This document shows, one piece after another, positions 16,608 to 26,383 of a stretch of 64,000 nucleotides of DNA (the first letter of the stretch is position 1; each line of letters opens with the position of its first letter). Source of the DNA: Rhizobiales bacterium dw_265 (GTDB lineage Bacteria > Pseudomonadota > Alphaproteobacteria > Micropepsales > Micropepsaceae). The notes beneath the pieces were generated by a model. That model searched no databases. It was not told the DNA's origin and saw nothing but the letters and a program-made list of their open reading frames with translations. Made by a program: the position numbers and the translations under genes. The stretch is from NCBI GenBank assembly GCA_018449595.1, contig JAAVUU010000009.1, positions 62,001 to 126,000 on the forward strand, given 5' to 3'.

Positions 16608-18089
16608 TTAACGGCAGTCAAGCAGCGCCATGAAACCGAAGTCCATATGATGCTGCATGTGACAATGAAACAGGCTGGGGCCCGGCTGGTCGGCCAGGAA
16701 GTCCACCGTCATTTCCTGGAAGCCGCCGATCATCACCACGTCTTTTCGCACGCCTGCCGTCGGGCGGCCCGCGATGCTGGAAATCTCGAAGGTGTGGCGG
16801 TGCAGGTGAACCGGGTGCGCGTCATCGGTCGCATTGCGCATGCGCAGCCGGTAGCGCTTGCCGAGCGACAGGTTGAACAGCGGCTTCATACGGTCCATCG
16901 AGAACACGACGCCGTTGACCGAGAACTCATCAAAGCCGTTGCGTGCGCCCGGGTTGGCACCGAAGGTCATGGTGATGGTTTCGTCGGGCGGGGGATTGCC
17001 GCTGTGCTGGGCGCCGAAAAGGCGATAGTCCCAGCGCGACTCCGCAGGCTTGGTCCACGCGGGTTTCCCGCCGGACTTCGCATATTCCACCACGATGCCG
17101 GCGCCATGATTGCGCGCATCGTCGTCCAGGTCGCCCAGCACCCATTTGCCGGGATTGCGCATTTCGACGATCGCGCTGACGCGCTCCGCCGGACCCAGCC
17201 AGAGCACGGGCACGGTCGCCGGGCGCGGCACGGGATTGCCGTCGAGCGCCGTCACCTTGAAGGCATGGCCCGGGAGCGCCAGGCTGCGGATCTCGGTGGC
17301 GCTGGCGTTGAGGACATGGAGCAGGACGCGCTGGCCCGCCTTCACCGAAATCGGCGGCCCTTCGCCCAGCATGCGGCCATTGACCGAACAGAACTGGTAG
17401 CTCACATCGTAAGCCTGCGGCAGGCCGCGCCTGGTCGAGGCGTCCAGCGCCTTGAGCGCGGCGTCGCGCAGCGCCGGGACAATGGGGGCCGGAGCCAGCA
17501 TGTCATCGGGCATTTCCATCCGCGTGAAGGACGGGCCGAATTCCTTGAGCGTAATAAACACTTCGCGGTCGTAAGCGCCGGGGTTCTGCCTGGGCTCGAT
17601 GAAGACCAGCCCGGCCTGTCCGCTGTAACTGCCGGCGGTCAGGTCGGTACCGGCGGTGAGATGGGAGTGATAGAAGCGGAATCCCGAGGGACCGGGCGTG
17701 AATGTCACCCGCCGGGTGCTGTGCGGCGGGATATAGGGCGTGCCTTCTTCCGCCGCGCCGTCGACGGCGGCGGGCAAGGTCTGGCCGTGCCAATGCAGTT
17801 GTTCCAGCGTGTCGCTGTTGTTGCGAATCTCGACGGTGACCGGCTTGCCCTCCTGCAATCGCAGCAGCGGGCCGGGAAACTGGTTGTTGTAGAGCTTGGT
17901 CGAGACCGCCGTCTCGGACCCCAGCGCCAGCAGCCCGGCGCCGATTTCGATGGTATGGTCCGCCTTGCCTGGGCGCGCGCCGCCGGGCGTCATGCCCGCC
18001 ATTGGCGCGGCCGCGGCGGAGGGCGGAAGCGGGGCTGCGCCGATCATCGCGGCTCCGGATTGCAGAATTCGGCGTCGGTCCAAAAGCAT
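16608..18089 (-). CDS. Tat-exported multicopper oxidase
   Basis: 493 residues from the ATG at 18089, chosen because it begins with the twin-arginine signal LLDRRRILQSGAAMIG. Three cupredoxin domains carry all four copper motifs: LHWHGQ and FYHSH near the N-terminal third, then HPVHLHRHTF and HCHMQHHMDFG at the C-terminus, giving complete type 1, 2 and 3 sites. The final part lacks the Met-rich insert of CueO. Likely a periplasmic laccase-like oxidase of phenols or Cu(I). A longer open frame upstream (to 18209) is low-complexity Arg/Ala and is not believed. Confidence 0.88.
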   Translation of the reverse strand: MLLDRRRILQSGAAMIGAAPLPPSAAAAPMAGMTPGGARPGKADHTIEIGAGLLALGSETAVSTKLYNNQFPGPLLRLQEGKPVTVEIRNNSDTLEQLHWHGQTLPAAVDGAAEEGTPYIPPHSTRRVTFTPGPSGFRFYHSHLTAGTDLTAGSYSGQAGLVFIEPRQNPGAYDREVFITLKEFGPSFTRMEMPDDMLAPAPIVPALRDAALKALDASTRRGLPQAYDVSYQFCSVNGRMLGEGPPISVKAGQRVLLHVLNASATEIRSLALPGHAFKVTALDGNPVPRPATVPVLWLGPAERVSAIVEMRNPGKWVLGDLDDDARNHGAGIVVEYAKSGGKPAWTKPAESRWDYRLFGAQHSGNPPPDETITMTFGANPGARNGFDEFSVNGVVFSMDRMKPLFNLSLGKRYRLRMRNATDDAHPVHLHRHTFEISSIAGRPTAGVRKDVVMIGGFQEMTVDFLADQPGPSLFHCHMQHHMDFGFMALLDCR

Positions 18090-18103
18090 CCTGTTGCCTC
18101 TCG

Positions 18104-18322
18104 TTACTTTGTGCTGGCGCGCCGCGCGCCCGGTTTGTGCCCGCGCGTTGCGCGAACGGGCGCGCCGGCTTCGCCCCTTGCGGACGCCGGCGCGCGCGCC
18201 TTGACGCAATGAAGGCGCACGACGGCTTCGCCATGACGGGTCAAAATCACATCCTCACCATCCTGGACGCGCCGAATGAGATCGCCGAGACAGCCTCGCG
18301 CCCTGGTGATGCAGATATACAT
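18104..18322 (-). CDS. Phd/YefM-type antitoxin-like protein, orphan and possibly degenerate
   Basis: 72 residues. The stretch GDLIRRVQDGEDVILTRHG followed by EAVVRL is the core of the Phd/YefM antitoxin domain. The usual opening (xSAREAR) is replaced by MYICITRARG, and no PIN, RelE or Doc toxin gene is adjacent; the C-terminal 30 residues are Ala/Arg/Gly-rich. It ends 14 bases before the multicopper oxidase start. It may be a decayed antitoxin or a stand-alone DNA-binding protein affecting the oxidase gene. Confidence 0.55.
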   Translation of the reverse strand: MYICITRARGCLGDLIRRVQDGEDVILTRHGEAVVRLHCVKARAPASARGEAGAPVRATRGHKPGARRASTK

Positions 18323-18352
18323 GAAATGTCCTTGTCCCAGTGTTCGCGGCGG

Positions 18353-18859
18353 CTACTGCAGCCTTGCCAGACCGGGATTGATGCGCAGTTGGTGCGCGGG
18401 AAGAAGCGGTACAATGGCCGGGCGCGGCGGAATGACAAGGCCGGCCAGTCCAAGTCCCCGCGCCAGGCCCTCGGCCGGAGACAATGCGGCCCGGCAGGCC
18501 GCGGCGGGCAGCCAGCTTTGCAGAACGGCCCCGGCTTCTTCATGGCGGCGGTGCTGCAGGAGGCTGACGATCTGAAGCAGCCGGCCTTCGTCATAGCCTA
18601 GTTGCGGGCAGGCGGGGCAGCGCACGTCCAAAGGCCGGCGTGTCGCCAGTATGATGATGTGCAGGAAGCTCTCGAACATGGTGGCGGTCCATAAGGGCAG
18701 GTTGCCCGTTCTCAGTCCTTCCCGCCAATCGGGGTGGTCGTCACCCGGCTCGCGCCAGGGCAGGGCGAACAGCCGCAGCGTCACGGCCAGCAGGATTTCC
18801 GGGGTCGTCAGGTCCGAAAGCAGCGTCTGAGGCCCGTAAATCGGCTGCGGATGTGACAT
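18353..18859 (-). CDS. Hypothetical protein of 168 residues
   Basis: Not recognised. A soluble, Leu- and Arg-rich protein starting MSHPQPIYGPQ, with a central CPACPQLGYDEGR segment (two cysteines two residues apart) and a Pro-rich C-terminus. The start at 18859 is preferred over 18916 because the longer form would cross the palindrome at 18901-18921. It is divergent from another unknown gene at 18961, and the shared spacing suggests joint regulation. Confidence 0.6.
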   Translation of the reverse strand: MSHPQPIYGPQTLLSDLTTPEILLAVTLRLFALPWREPGDDHPDWREGLRTGNLPLWTATMFESFLHIIILATRRPLDVRCPACPQLGYDEGRLLQIVSLLQHRRHEEAGAVLQSWLPAAACRAALSPAEGLARGLGLAGLVIPPRPAIVPLLPAHQLRINPGLARLQ

Positions 18860-18900
18860 GACCAGGTTCCAGAATTTGCGCTGGCTCAGATTAATTGCCT

Positions 18901-18921
18901 TGCGATTGCAAATCAATCGCA
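18901..18921. promoter_or_regulatory. 21-base palindrome in a divergent promoter
   Basis: TGCGATTG (18901-18908) and CAATCGCA (18914-18921) form a perfect 8-bp dyad around CAAAT, midway between the divergent starts at 18859 and 18961. Its position fits an operator for both genes. It does not match the FNR-type consensus seen elsewhere in the window. Confidence 0.5.
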
Positions 18922-18960
18922 GATATTATCACCGAGCGGTTGATTTTCGGAGACGGTCAC

Positions 18961-19431
18961 ATGGGATATGCGGCGCCCCTGATCGGCGGTGAGGTTCCGG
19001 GCTTCGGGTACGCCGAGCACCTGCTGGTGTGGTCTTGGCGGCGCCTTGCGACGGGCCGCTGCTGTCCCTTGATGATGGACGAATTCGCTGCCGCCTGCGG
19101 CGAGGACGGCCCGGAGGTCTTTGCCACCTTCTGCATCTTCCTCAAGGCGCTGGGGGTGGCCGGCCGCAGGAAATTCGCCATCGGTGCGCCCGGTTGCCTC
19201 GCTGTTACCGCCGATGAGCGGCAGGTGCTGACGCTGCTGGCCGCGGCCCAGGCACGAGCGCCGGCGCTGCTGGAAGCGCATTTGCGCTGGATCGCCATTC
19301 CGGAGCGGCGTCATATCCTGGAAATCGCCACCGGGGCCCTGGCGCGCGCGCTTTGCGAAAGCGAACTGTGCATCGCGCTGCCCGCGCACGACATGCCGGG
19401 CCTGTGCGAACGCCCGCGCGCGGTCGCGTGA
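18961..19431 (+). CDS. Hypothetical protein of 156 residues
   Basis: Not recognised. A mostly helical soluble protein with scattered cysteines (GRCCPLMMDEF, AACGEDG, CIFLKALG, GAPGCL, LCESELC) and no signal peptide. The start at 18961 follows GGAGACGGTCAC and keeps the palindrome outside the gene. Its stop overlaps the start of the HhH mini-protein (TGATG), so the two are coupled. The Cys content could suit metal binding or redox sensing, but no classical spacing is present. Confidence 0.6.
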   Translation: MGYAAPLIGGEVPGFGYAEHLLVWSWRRLATGRCCPLMMDEFAAACGEDGPEVFATFCIFLKALGVAGRRKFAIGAPGCLAVTADERQVLTLLAAAQARAPALLEAHLRWIAIPERRHILEIATGALARALCESELCIALPAHDMPGLCERPRAVA

Positions 19432-19667
19432 TGGAGGGATCGGTCACGGTCCCCGAACGCGCGGTGGAAGGCGGCGCCCGCCAATTCGCCATCGCACGCT
19501 TGCGCATGCCCAAGCGCGCCCGCAATGCGCTGCTGCGTGCCGGCATCGTGACGCTGGAGGACGCGCGCGAATGGTCGGATCGGGCTCTTCTGTCCCTGCC
19601 GCACATCGGCCTGGCCTCGGTCGCCTCGCTTCGTGCCCAGATCGACGGCATATTGGGAGGCGAATAG
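19431..19667 (+). CDS. Helix-hairpin-helix mini-protein resembling the RNA polymerase alpha C-terminal domain
   Basis: 78 residues starting at an ATG that overlaps the previous stop. The segment LRMPKRARNALLRAGIVTLE followed by LPHIGLASVASLRAQI resembles the alpha-CTD/HhH pattern (a NxLxxAGIxT turn and a GxxSxxxLxxxI helix). Such modules bind DNA minor groove or proteins non-specifically. As a free-standing protein coupled to an unknown gene, its function is open. Confidence 0.55.
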   Translation: MEGSVTVPERAVEGGARQFAIARLRMPKRARNALLRAGIVTLEDAREWSDRALLSLPHIGLASVASLRAQIDGILGGE

Positions 19668-19696
19668 GCTTGCGGCACATCATGCGGGGAAATTCC

Positions 19697-20188
19697 ATGC
19701 CTTGGCGCTTTGCGGTCATCGTTGCCGGCATCTTCCTGGCGGCAGGATTTGCGCAACCGCTGCCGGCTGCCGAGGCGCAGGGCTCCGACCCGAATCCTTT
19801 CCGTGTGGTGCAGGATTCGGCGTTGGAGGCGATGGCATTCGCCAGGCTTCTGATGCCGGACGCGCAAGCCGCCGCGATCCGGGATTTCAAGATCACCCGC
19901 CCCTTCGCTGCCGTGCGCCAGCTTCGGATCATCATGGCCAGGGACGAACTCCACAAATCTCTGCGCGTGACTTGTCGGTCGCAAGGTCCCGCGGAGTGGT
20001 GCGAAAAGGGCGAGGGCCAACTGCCACGCGGTATACTGGTCCAGAACCTCTTTCTGATAACCATGGCCAAAGACAAGTGGACTATCACCTTTGGTGCCCG
20101 CCCGCTGTGGGTCGCAACTTTTTCGGCGAGCGAACACGAGCCGTCCGGTCTGACACTGGACGCGCTGCCTTTTCCGCCGCCCTACTAG
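19697..20188 (+). CDS. Exported hypothetical protein
   Basis: 163 residues with a signal peptide (MPWRFAVIVAGIFLAAGFAQ, likely cleaved in the LPAAEAQG region). No domain recognised. The mature part is a small mixed protein containing two cysteines (VTCRSQGPAEWCEKG) that could form a disulfide. The ATG at 19697 has a GGGGA ribosome site 6 bases upstream, and is better placed than in-frame starts further up. It lies 29 bases after the HhH gene and converges on fadL. Confidence 0.55.
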   Translation: MPWRFAVIVAGIFLAAGFAQPLPAAEAQGSDPNPFRVVQDSALEAMAFARLLMPDAQAAAIRDFKITRPFAAVRQLRIIMARDELHKSLRVTCRSQGPAEWCEKGEGQLPRGILVQNLFLITMAKDKWTITFGARPLWVATFSASEHEPSGLTLDALPFPPPY

Positions 20189-20189
20189 G

Positions 20190-20210
20190 GCGGCGCGCGG
20201 TATGCGCCGC
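20190..20210. terminator. Hairpin between convergent genes
   Basis: GCGGCGC (20190-20196) pairs with GCGCCGC (20204-20210) around a 7-base loop in the 45-base gap between the exported protein gene and the leftward fadL-type gene. No T-run; a weak candidate. Confidence 0.35.
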
Positions 20211-20233
20211 GAATGTGTGCCGCCGGCAATATC

Positions 20234-21568
20234 TCAAAGCCAGCGATACACCGCCTGAAGGCCGACCACATTGACGCTGGACTCCGTGGTGCCGGCCAGG
20301 GCGCCGCGAAGCGCGTTGCCGGCCTGGCCCGGCGACTGCGCGATGGTCCTCTGGTCGTTGAAAAGATGGGACAGGGTCAGTTTCAGGTCGAGCGCTTTCG
20401 AAGCGCGGTATGTCGCGCCGGCGGAAATCCAGTAGCGATCCGCATCCGGGATGCGGGGGCCCTCGGTGCTGTCCGGTATCGGCGAGCCGTCATAGGCAAA
20501 GCCGCACTTCAGGCTCCAATCCTCGCTTGCGGCATATTCCGCGCCGATGGCGGCCATCCAGGCGTCATGCCATTGCGAATTGGTCAGATCGCCGGGCTGC
20601 GCCGGATTGGCCGCGACGACATTCAGATTGTTGAAGGCCGACCAGCCGGTCCAGTCCACCTCCAGCAGGGCGGTCCAGCGGTCGTCGATCGCTTTGCGGA
20701 CGCCCGCTTCGACCAGGTCGGGCGTCGTCAGCTTGGCGCGCTCCGTGGTATCGGCAAAGATGCCCGTCGCGCCCCGGATGGCCGCGCCCAGACCGGCGCC
20801 ATCGGTCATGAAAGTCCAGGGGCCCTTCAGCGTGTGATGAACCGCCGAGCGGTAAGAGGCGCCGAGGGTCCAGCCGTCGTCCAGTTCGGCGCGGGCGCCC
20901 AGTTCAAAGCCATAGGCCCAGCTGTGCGAATTGACGCGCGCAAAACCGTCCATGCCGCCCGGTGTGCTGCCCGGAATGCCGGACACCAGGCCGATGGTTC
21001 CGATATCGACGGCGCTTGTCAGGGTGCCCTTTGCATACTGGGCCTGGAAGGCACCGGCTATCGAAATGCCCGGCGCGATGTCATAGGCGAGGGCAGGCGC
21101 GATATCGACCGCCAGAAGCTTGGTATCGAGGCCATAGTAACGCCCCGCATAGCTGGCGGGATAATCCGTGCTCAGGCCCCAAGGCACCGAGACGGAAAGA
21201 CCGGCCGACCAGCGGTCGGACAGGCGCTGGCGCAAGGCAAGGTCGGGAATGACGGCATCGCGTATGAACCCCTTGGGCGCGGCGCTGCCGCCGGCCGGGG
21301 TTCCGGCGGCGGTCAGCGCGGCGCCATAACTGGCGGAGGAGTTGGGAAGGATGGCGACCGCGCTGAGCGAAGCGTCGCCGCCCTGGGCGGCGGCGGCCGC
21401 GGCCGGATTGTAGACCAGATAGCTCGCGTCGGTTCCCGTCGCCGCCGCGCCGGCATAGGCCGACGCCATCGCATCGGCGCTTTGCTCGCGCACGGCATAA
21501 CCGGCGGCCAGCGCCGGCACCGCCGACACGGCAAGCATGGACGTCAGGACAATAAGACTGCGGCGCAT
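20234..21568 (-). CDS. FadL-family outer-membrane transporter (OmpP1/FadL/TodX)
   Basis: 444 residues from the ATG at 21568: signal peptide (LIVLTSMLAVSAVPALA), then the family hallmark of an Ala-rich N-terminal hatch with a YLVYNPAAAA motif (NPA), a 14-strand barrel, and a C-terminal aromatic pair (YRWL). These channels admit long-chain fatty acids or hydrophobic aromatics across the outer membrane. No catabolic genes lie beside it, so the substrate is unknown. The 170 bases to the divergent histidine-kinase gene hold both promoters. Confidence 0.88.
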   Translation of the reverse strand: MRRSLIVLTSMLAVSAVPALAAGYAVREQSADAMASAYAGAAATGTDASYLVYNPAAAAAAQGGDASLSAVAILPNSSASYGAALTAAGTPAGGSAAPKGFIRDAVIPDLALRQRLSDRWSAGLSVSVPWGLSTDYPASYAGRYYGLDTKLLAVDIAPALAYDIAPGISIAGAFQAQYAKGTLTSAVDIGTIGLVSGIPGSTPGGMDGFARVNSHSWAYGFELGARAELDDGWTLGASYRSAVHHTLKGPWTFMTDGAGLGAAIRGATGIFADTTERAKLTTPDLVEAGVRKAIDDRWTALLEVDWTGWSAFNNLNVVAANPAQPGDLTNSQWHDAWMAAIGAEYAASEDWSLKCGFAYDGSPIPDSTEGPRIPDADRYWISAGATYRASKALDLKLTLSHLFNDQRTIAQSPGQAGNALRGALAGTTESSVNVVGLQAVYRWL

Positions 21569-21740
21569 GGGGCCCCTTTTTCGAATATCACCTGGCAAAG
21601 CGGCGTGACTGGCCCATCCCCCAAGCCCCTACAATGCCGGCCACAAGGCAAAGATTCTGTTAACGCTGTGCGCTGCCCCTTTGTTTACAAAGTCCCGCTA
21701 CATTCCCGACCAGGACCGGGGGGTGTTGTCCGGATCGGCC

Positions 21741-23177
<1,437 letters not shown>

Positions 23178-23179
23178 AA

Positions 23180-24625
23180 TCAGGGCTTGCGGATGAACAG
23201 CAGGCGCACCCGGCCCGTGCGCTCGGTCTCGGTCCAGTATTCCGCCGCGCCCAGATTTTCCGCCCAGCCCCGCATCTCGGCATCATTGCGATACAGCAGC
23301 GTCCAGTCGGCGATGAACTCCATCGGCCACAGGTTGCTCAGCGGCGTCTCGTTCATGTTGCCGATGATCAGAAGGCCGCCCGGCAGCAAGGCGTCATACA
23401 GCTTGCGCACCAGCATCCGCGAGCGCCGGTCGCTCAGATAGTCCAGCAGTCCGACGGAATAGATCATGTCCTGCGGTTGCACATCGTGCAGGCCGCCGTT
23501 CGTCCGCAGAATATCGGTAAAGGAGATGTTCATGCACTGGATGCGGCCGGCGCCCCCGAGTTTCAGGATGTGCGGATAGGCGCGGTCGTAGGCGAAACCC
23601 AGGGCCTGGGTTTCCTGGTCGACCAGGGTGAACTCCACGCGGCCGGCGCGGGCGTTCGGCCCCGACAGGAATGTCTCGATCTCGCGGGCCGGGCCGCTGC
23701 CCAGACTCAGTATCCGCGCCGGCCGGTCCTGGCCCCTGGCGCGGATAACCTCGGCGATATGGGAGCGCACCACCTCCATGCGGGTCTGGATGCATTCGGC
23801 GACATGCAGGCCGAGGCGATGAACCAGCCTGGGGTAGACGCCATCGCCGACATTGTCGTCGTCATACACCTGGTTCATGATCCGGAAGTCGCCCGGATAG
23901 CCCAGCGGCTTGGCGAAACTTCTGTCCCATATCGCGCCCGCGCGCATTTCCGGCGTCAGCACCAGTTCGGTGAATTCTTTTGTCGCTTCGCGCCGCTCCC
24001 GGTCGTCCATGACGGTGCGCACGATCTCATTGCCGCGAAACCATATCGCGTTCCACTGCTCAAGCAGCCGCGCCTCGCAGGCTTCATAGGCGCCCTGTTC
24101 GTCGAAGCTGTGGGCGAACTGGTCCGCCAGGCCGATATTGTTGTCCAGAAGCGTGCGATAGGAACGCAGCAGCCCCAGGACATCGGAGCAGAACGCCCGG
24201 TATTCGGTCGGCACCAGCGCATTGCGGTCTGTCGCGAGGAAGTGGCTGTTGTTGGCGATCTGCGCCTGGACATTGCGGCTGAGAAGCCGGTCGAAATCCA
24301 CATAGCCATCCTCGAAACTGAACGCCAGCTTCGAGCCGAAGACCGTGCTTTCAGAACGGCGGACCTTGGCCTTGCCTTCAAAGATGGAAAGACCGGCCTG
24401 CTGGAAGGTCACGGGCACGACCTCGCCGACCTCGAGATCCACATCCACCGCCTGCTTGGCGACGACCGCTATCCCGGTGAGGCTGATGTCATGCAGCTGA
24501 TAGTTGCTGGTCTTGATGCGCACACGCGGCGCGTGGTTGGGAAACAGTTTTCGGGCGTCGTAGCGCGTGGGGCGAAACCAGATCTCGCGGCCACTGGACC
24601 CTTTAAGTTCTTCATAGGCAAGCAT
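23180..24625 (-). CDS. PilZ domain fused to a class I SAM-dependent methyltransferase
   Basis: 481 residues from the ATG at 24625. Residues about 20-115 form a PilZ domain with the c-di-GMP RxxxR motif RYDAR (21-25) and DISLTG (46-51), matching D/NxSxxG. A helical middle with AKPLGYPGDFRIMNQVY (239-255) precedes a Rossmann methyltransferase whose SAM loop is LSLGSGPAR (307-315). The middle and C-terminal parts resemble proteins annotated as 3-hydroxypalmitate methyl-ester (PhcB-like) biosynthesis. So methyl transfer may be gated by c-di-GMP. Domain calls are from visible motifs; the methyl acceptor is unknown. Confidence 0.72.
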   Translation of the reverse strand: MLAYEELKGSSGREIWFRPTRYDARKLFPNHAPRVRIKTSNYQLHDISLTGIAVVAKQAVDVDLEVGEVVPVTFQQAGLSIFEGKAKVRRSESTVFGSKLAFSFEDGYVDFDRLLSRNVQAQIANNSHFLATDRNALVPTEYRAFCSDVLGLLRSYRTLLDNNIGLADQFAHSFDEQGAYEACEARLLEQWNAIWFRGNEIVRTVMDDRERREATKEFTELVLTPEMRAGAIWDRSFAKPLGYPGDFRIMNQVYDDDNVGDGVYPRLVHRLGLHVAECIQTRMEVVRSHIAEVIRARGQDRPARILSLGSGPAREIETFLSGPNARAGRVEFTLVDQETQALGFAYDRAYPHILKLGGAGRIQCMNISFTDILRTNGGLHDVQPQDMIYSVGLLDYLSDRRSRMLVRKLYDALLPGGLLIIGNMNETPLSNLWPMEFIADWTLLYRNDAEMRGWAENLGAAEYWTETERTGRVRLLFIRKP

Positions 24626-24869
24626 ATCGGCACCTTGGAATGAGTTGTGCGTATGCCTTCCCGAAGTCCACCCTTTGCCGGAAACCGGCGCATTACCCAA
24701 CGGCGAACGATGGCAGTGCCTCGCGCGCTCAAGTCCTTAACAAAAGGTAAATGCCCAGAAAAAATGGTTAACGTCAAGCTGTGTACGGAACAATCTCCGG
24801 CTTGGTGGGAAAATCAGCGTCCGGTTGCAAGCACGGCGCGACGTCGCCGGGAACGCGCGTTCGCTAGAC
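24626..24869. promoter_or_regulatory. 244-base upstream region of the PilZ-methyltransferase gene
   Basis: This non-coding stretch is unusually AT-rich in the middle. It contains TTAA-N7-TAAA at 24737-24751, one base off the TTAA-N7-TTAA CtrA consensus of alphaproteobacteria, and a second TTAAC at 24768-24772. CtrA control is plausible for a c-di-GMP-linked gene but remains a guess. Confidence 0.3.
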
Positions 24870-26216
24870 TCAGACCGCGGATGAGTGGTGGGCGGGCCGC
24901 GCTGTCAGATACTGGTCGAAGGCCGCGCAAACCGCGCGCACGGCGGGACGCCATTGCGGATCGATTTCGACCTCGCCGCCTTCCAGCACGACAATACCCT
25001 CGCCTTCGAGGTGGCGCAGCGCGGGCCATGCGTCGGAAAAGCTGGCGCGCGTGACGCCGTAACGGGCGGCGACTCGATCCAGGTTGACGCGCATGTCGCA
25101 CATCAGGCGTTCGATCGCTTCGCGGCGCATCCGGTCGGTGTCCGTCACTTCCACGCCGCGTCCGGTCGGCAGCCGCCCGGCCTGGATCGCGGCGCGCCAG
25201 GCAGGCACGGCGGAGATGTTCTGAACATAACCCTGCGGCAGCGAGCCGATGGCGGAGGCGCCGAAGCCCAGCAGCGTGGGCGCGTCGTCGGTGGTGTAGC
25301 CCTGGAAGTTGCGATGCAGGGCGCGTCTGCCGGCCGCCCGGGCCAGCTTGTCCTGCGGGCGGGCAAAGTGATCCAGCCCGATCGCGACATAGCCTTGACT
25401 GCACAGGTAATTGCGGGCGAATTCGGCCATGCGGAAGCGCGCCTCAAGCCCGGGCAGGGCCGCGGCGGAAATCAGCGCCTGGTGCTTCTTGAATTGCGGC
25501 ACATGGGCGTAACCGAAAACCGACAGCCGATCCGGCGCCAGGCGGACGGCGAAGGCAAGGGTCTGTTCCCAGCTCTGGAATGTCTGTTCTGGAAGGCCGT
25601 AAACCAGGTCCAGGTTGAGGCTGTCGATGCCGGCTTGACGCAAAAGACGCACGGCCTGGCGGGTTTCGTCATCGGTCTGTATCCGGTTGATGGCTTTTTG
25701 AACCCGCGGGTCGCAATCCTGAACCCCGATGCTGGCGCGCGTCACGCCGATGGCGCGGAATGCATTGACCCTGGCGCTGTCCAGCCCGCGCGGATCGAGT
25801 TCGACGCCGAACTCGGCATCGGGCAGGACATCGAAATGCGCGCGGATGACGCATCCCAGCCGGTCGATGTCCCCGGCCGACAGCATGGTCGGCGAGCCGC
25901 CGCCGAAATGGATATGACTGACGCGATGGCGCGCCTTCATCGCGCCTGCGCCGAGCGCGATCTCCTGGCGCAGCAGTCGGCAATAGTCCCGCACCGGGCC
26001 GTAGCTGTTCACCACGCTGGTATGGCAGGCGCAGAACCAGCACAGGGTATCGCAGAAAGGAATATGGAAATAGAGCGACAGCGGTTCACCCTGGGGCAGC
26101 GCCGCCAGCCATCGCCGGTAAACCGAGTCATTTACGCCGGCATGAAAATGCGGCGCGGTGGGATAACTGGTGTAGCGCGGCACATTGGCTGAAAATATCG
26201 TTTCGATCTTCGACAT
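24870..26216 (-). CDS. hemN: Oxygen-independent coproporphyrinogen III oxidase
   Basis: 448 residues, the normal HemN length. It is a radical-SAM enzyme that decarboxylates coproporphyrinogen III to protoporphyrinogen IX without oxygen. The cluster ligands are Cys55, Cys59 and Cys62 in FCDTLCWFCAC, and the HIHFGGGSPTML and NLDLVYGLP segments follow as in E. coli HemN; the HemN C-terminal domain is present. The ATG at 26216 begins SKIETIFSANVPRYTSYPTA, the usual family start. An FNR/FixK box lies 53 bases upstream. The gene diverges from ompW and the cbb3 oxidase cluster, its usual partner. Confidence 0.93.
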   Translation of the reverse strand: MSKIETIFSANVPRYTSYPTAPHFHAGVNDSVYRRWLAALPQGEPLSLYFHIPFCDTLCWFCACHTSVVNSYGPVRDYCRLLRQEIALGAGAMKARHRVSHIHFGGGSPTMLSAGDIDRLGCVIRAHFDVLPDAEFGVELDPRGLDSARVNAFRAIGVTRASIGVQDCDPRVQKAINRIQTDDETRQAVRLLRQAGIDSLNLDLVYGLPEQTFQSWEQTLAFAVRLAPDRLSVFGYAHVPQFKKHQALISAAALPGLEARFRMAEFARNYLCSQGYVAIGLDHFARPQDKLARAAGRRALHRNFQGYTTDDAPTLLGFGASAIGSLPQGYVQNISAVPAWRAAIQAGRLPTGRGVEVTDTDRMRREAIERLMCDMRVNLDRVAARYGVTRASFSDAWPALRHLEGEGIVVLEGGEVEIDPQWRPAVRAVCAAFDQYLTARPAHHSSAV

Positions 26217-26268
26217 GCGGGAACCCCAGCGTATGCACCCAGCAGGGCAGCGCGCGATTGCCCCCGCC

Positions 26269-26282
26269 TTGATCGCGCGCAA
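26269..26282. promoter_or_regulatory. FNR/FixK box for hemN
   Basis: TTGATCGCGCGCAA fits TTGAT-N4-ATCAA at 8 of 10 positions; the variant half-site CGCAA recurs at 27263 and 37078 and in reverse at 26316, 58822 and 62092. It is 53 bases from the hemN start. Confidence 0.6.
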
Positions 26283-26315
26283 CCGGCGAATGCGACAATC
26301 TGGCGGCAACCGGAA

Positions 26316-26329
26316 TTGCGCCGGATCAA
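26316..26329. promoter_or_regulatory. FNR/FixK box for the ompW gene
   Basis: TTGCGCCGGATCAA, 8 of 10 matches to the consensus, lies 55 bases before the ompW-type start. It is identical to the box at 58822-58835 and is the exact reverse complement of the one at 27263-27276. Confidence 0.65.
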
Positions 26330-26383
26330 ATCGCCCGGTGGCGCAAGTGCCTAGCAATGGCCTCGTAGAGAAAGCGGGGTACC

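Noticed and set aside
18090..18209. N-terminal extension of the multicopper oxidase to 18209
   Set aside because: The added residues are an Arg/Ala-rich stretch overlapping the antitoxin-like gene, and the twin-arginine signal starts at 18089.
24737..24772. A firm CtrA-binding site
   Set aside because: One base off consensus and a single isolated case in AT-rich sequence; kept only as a tentative regulatory note.
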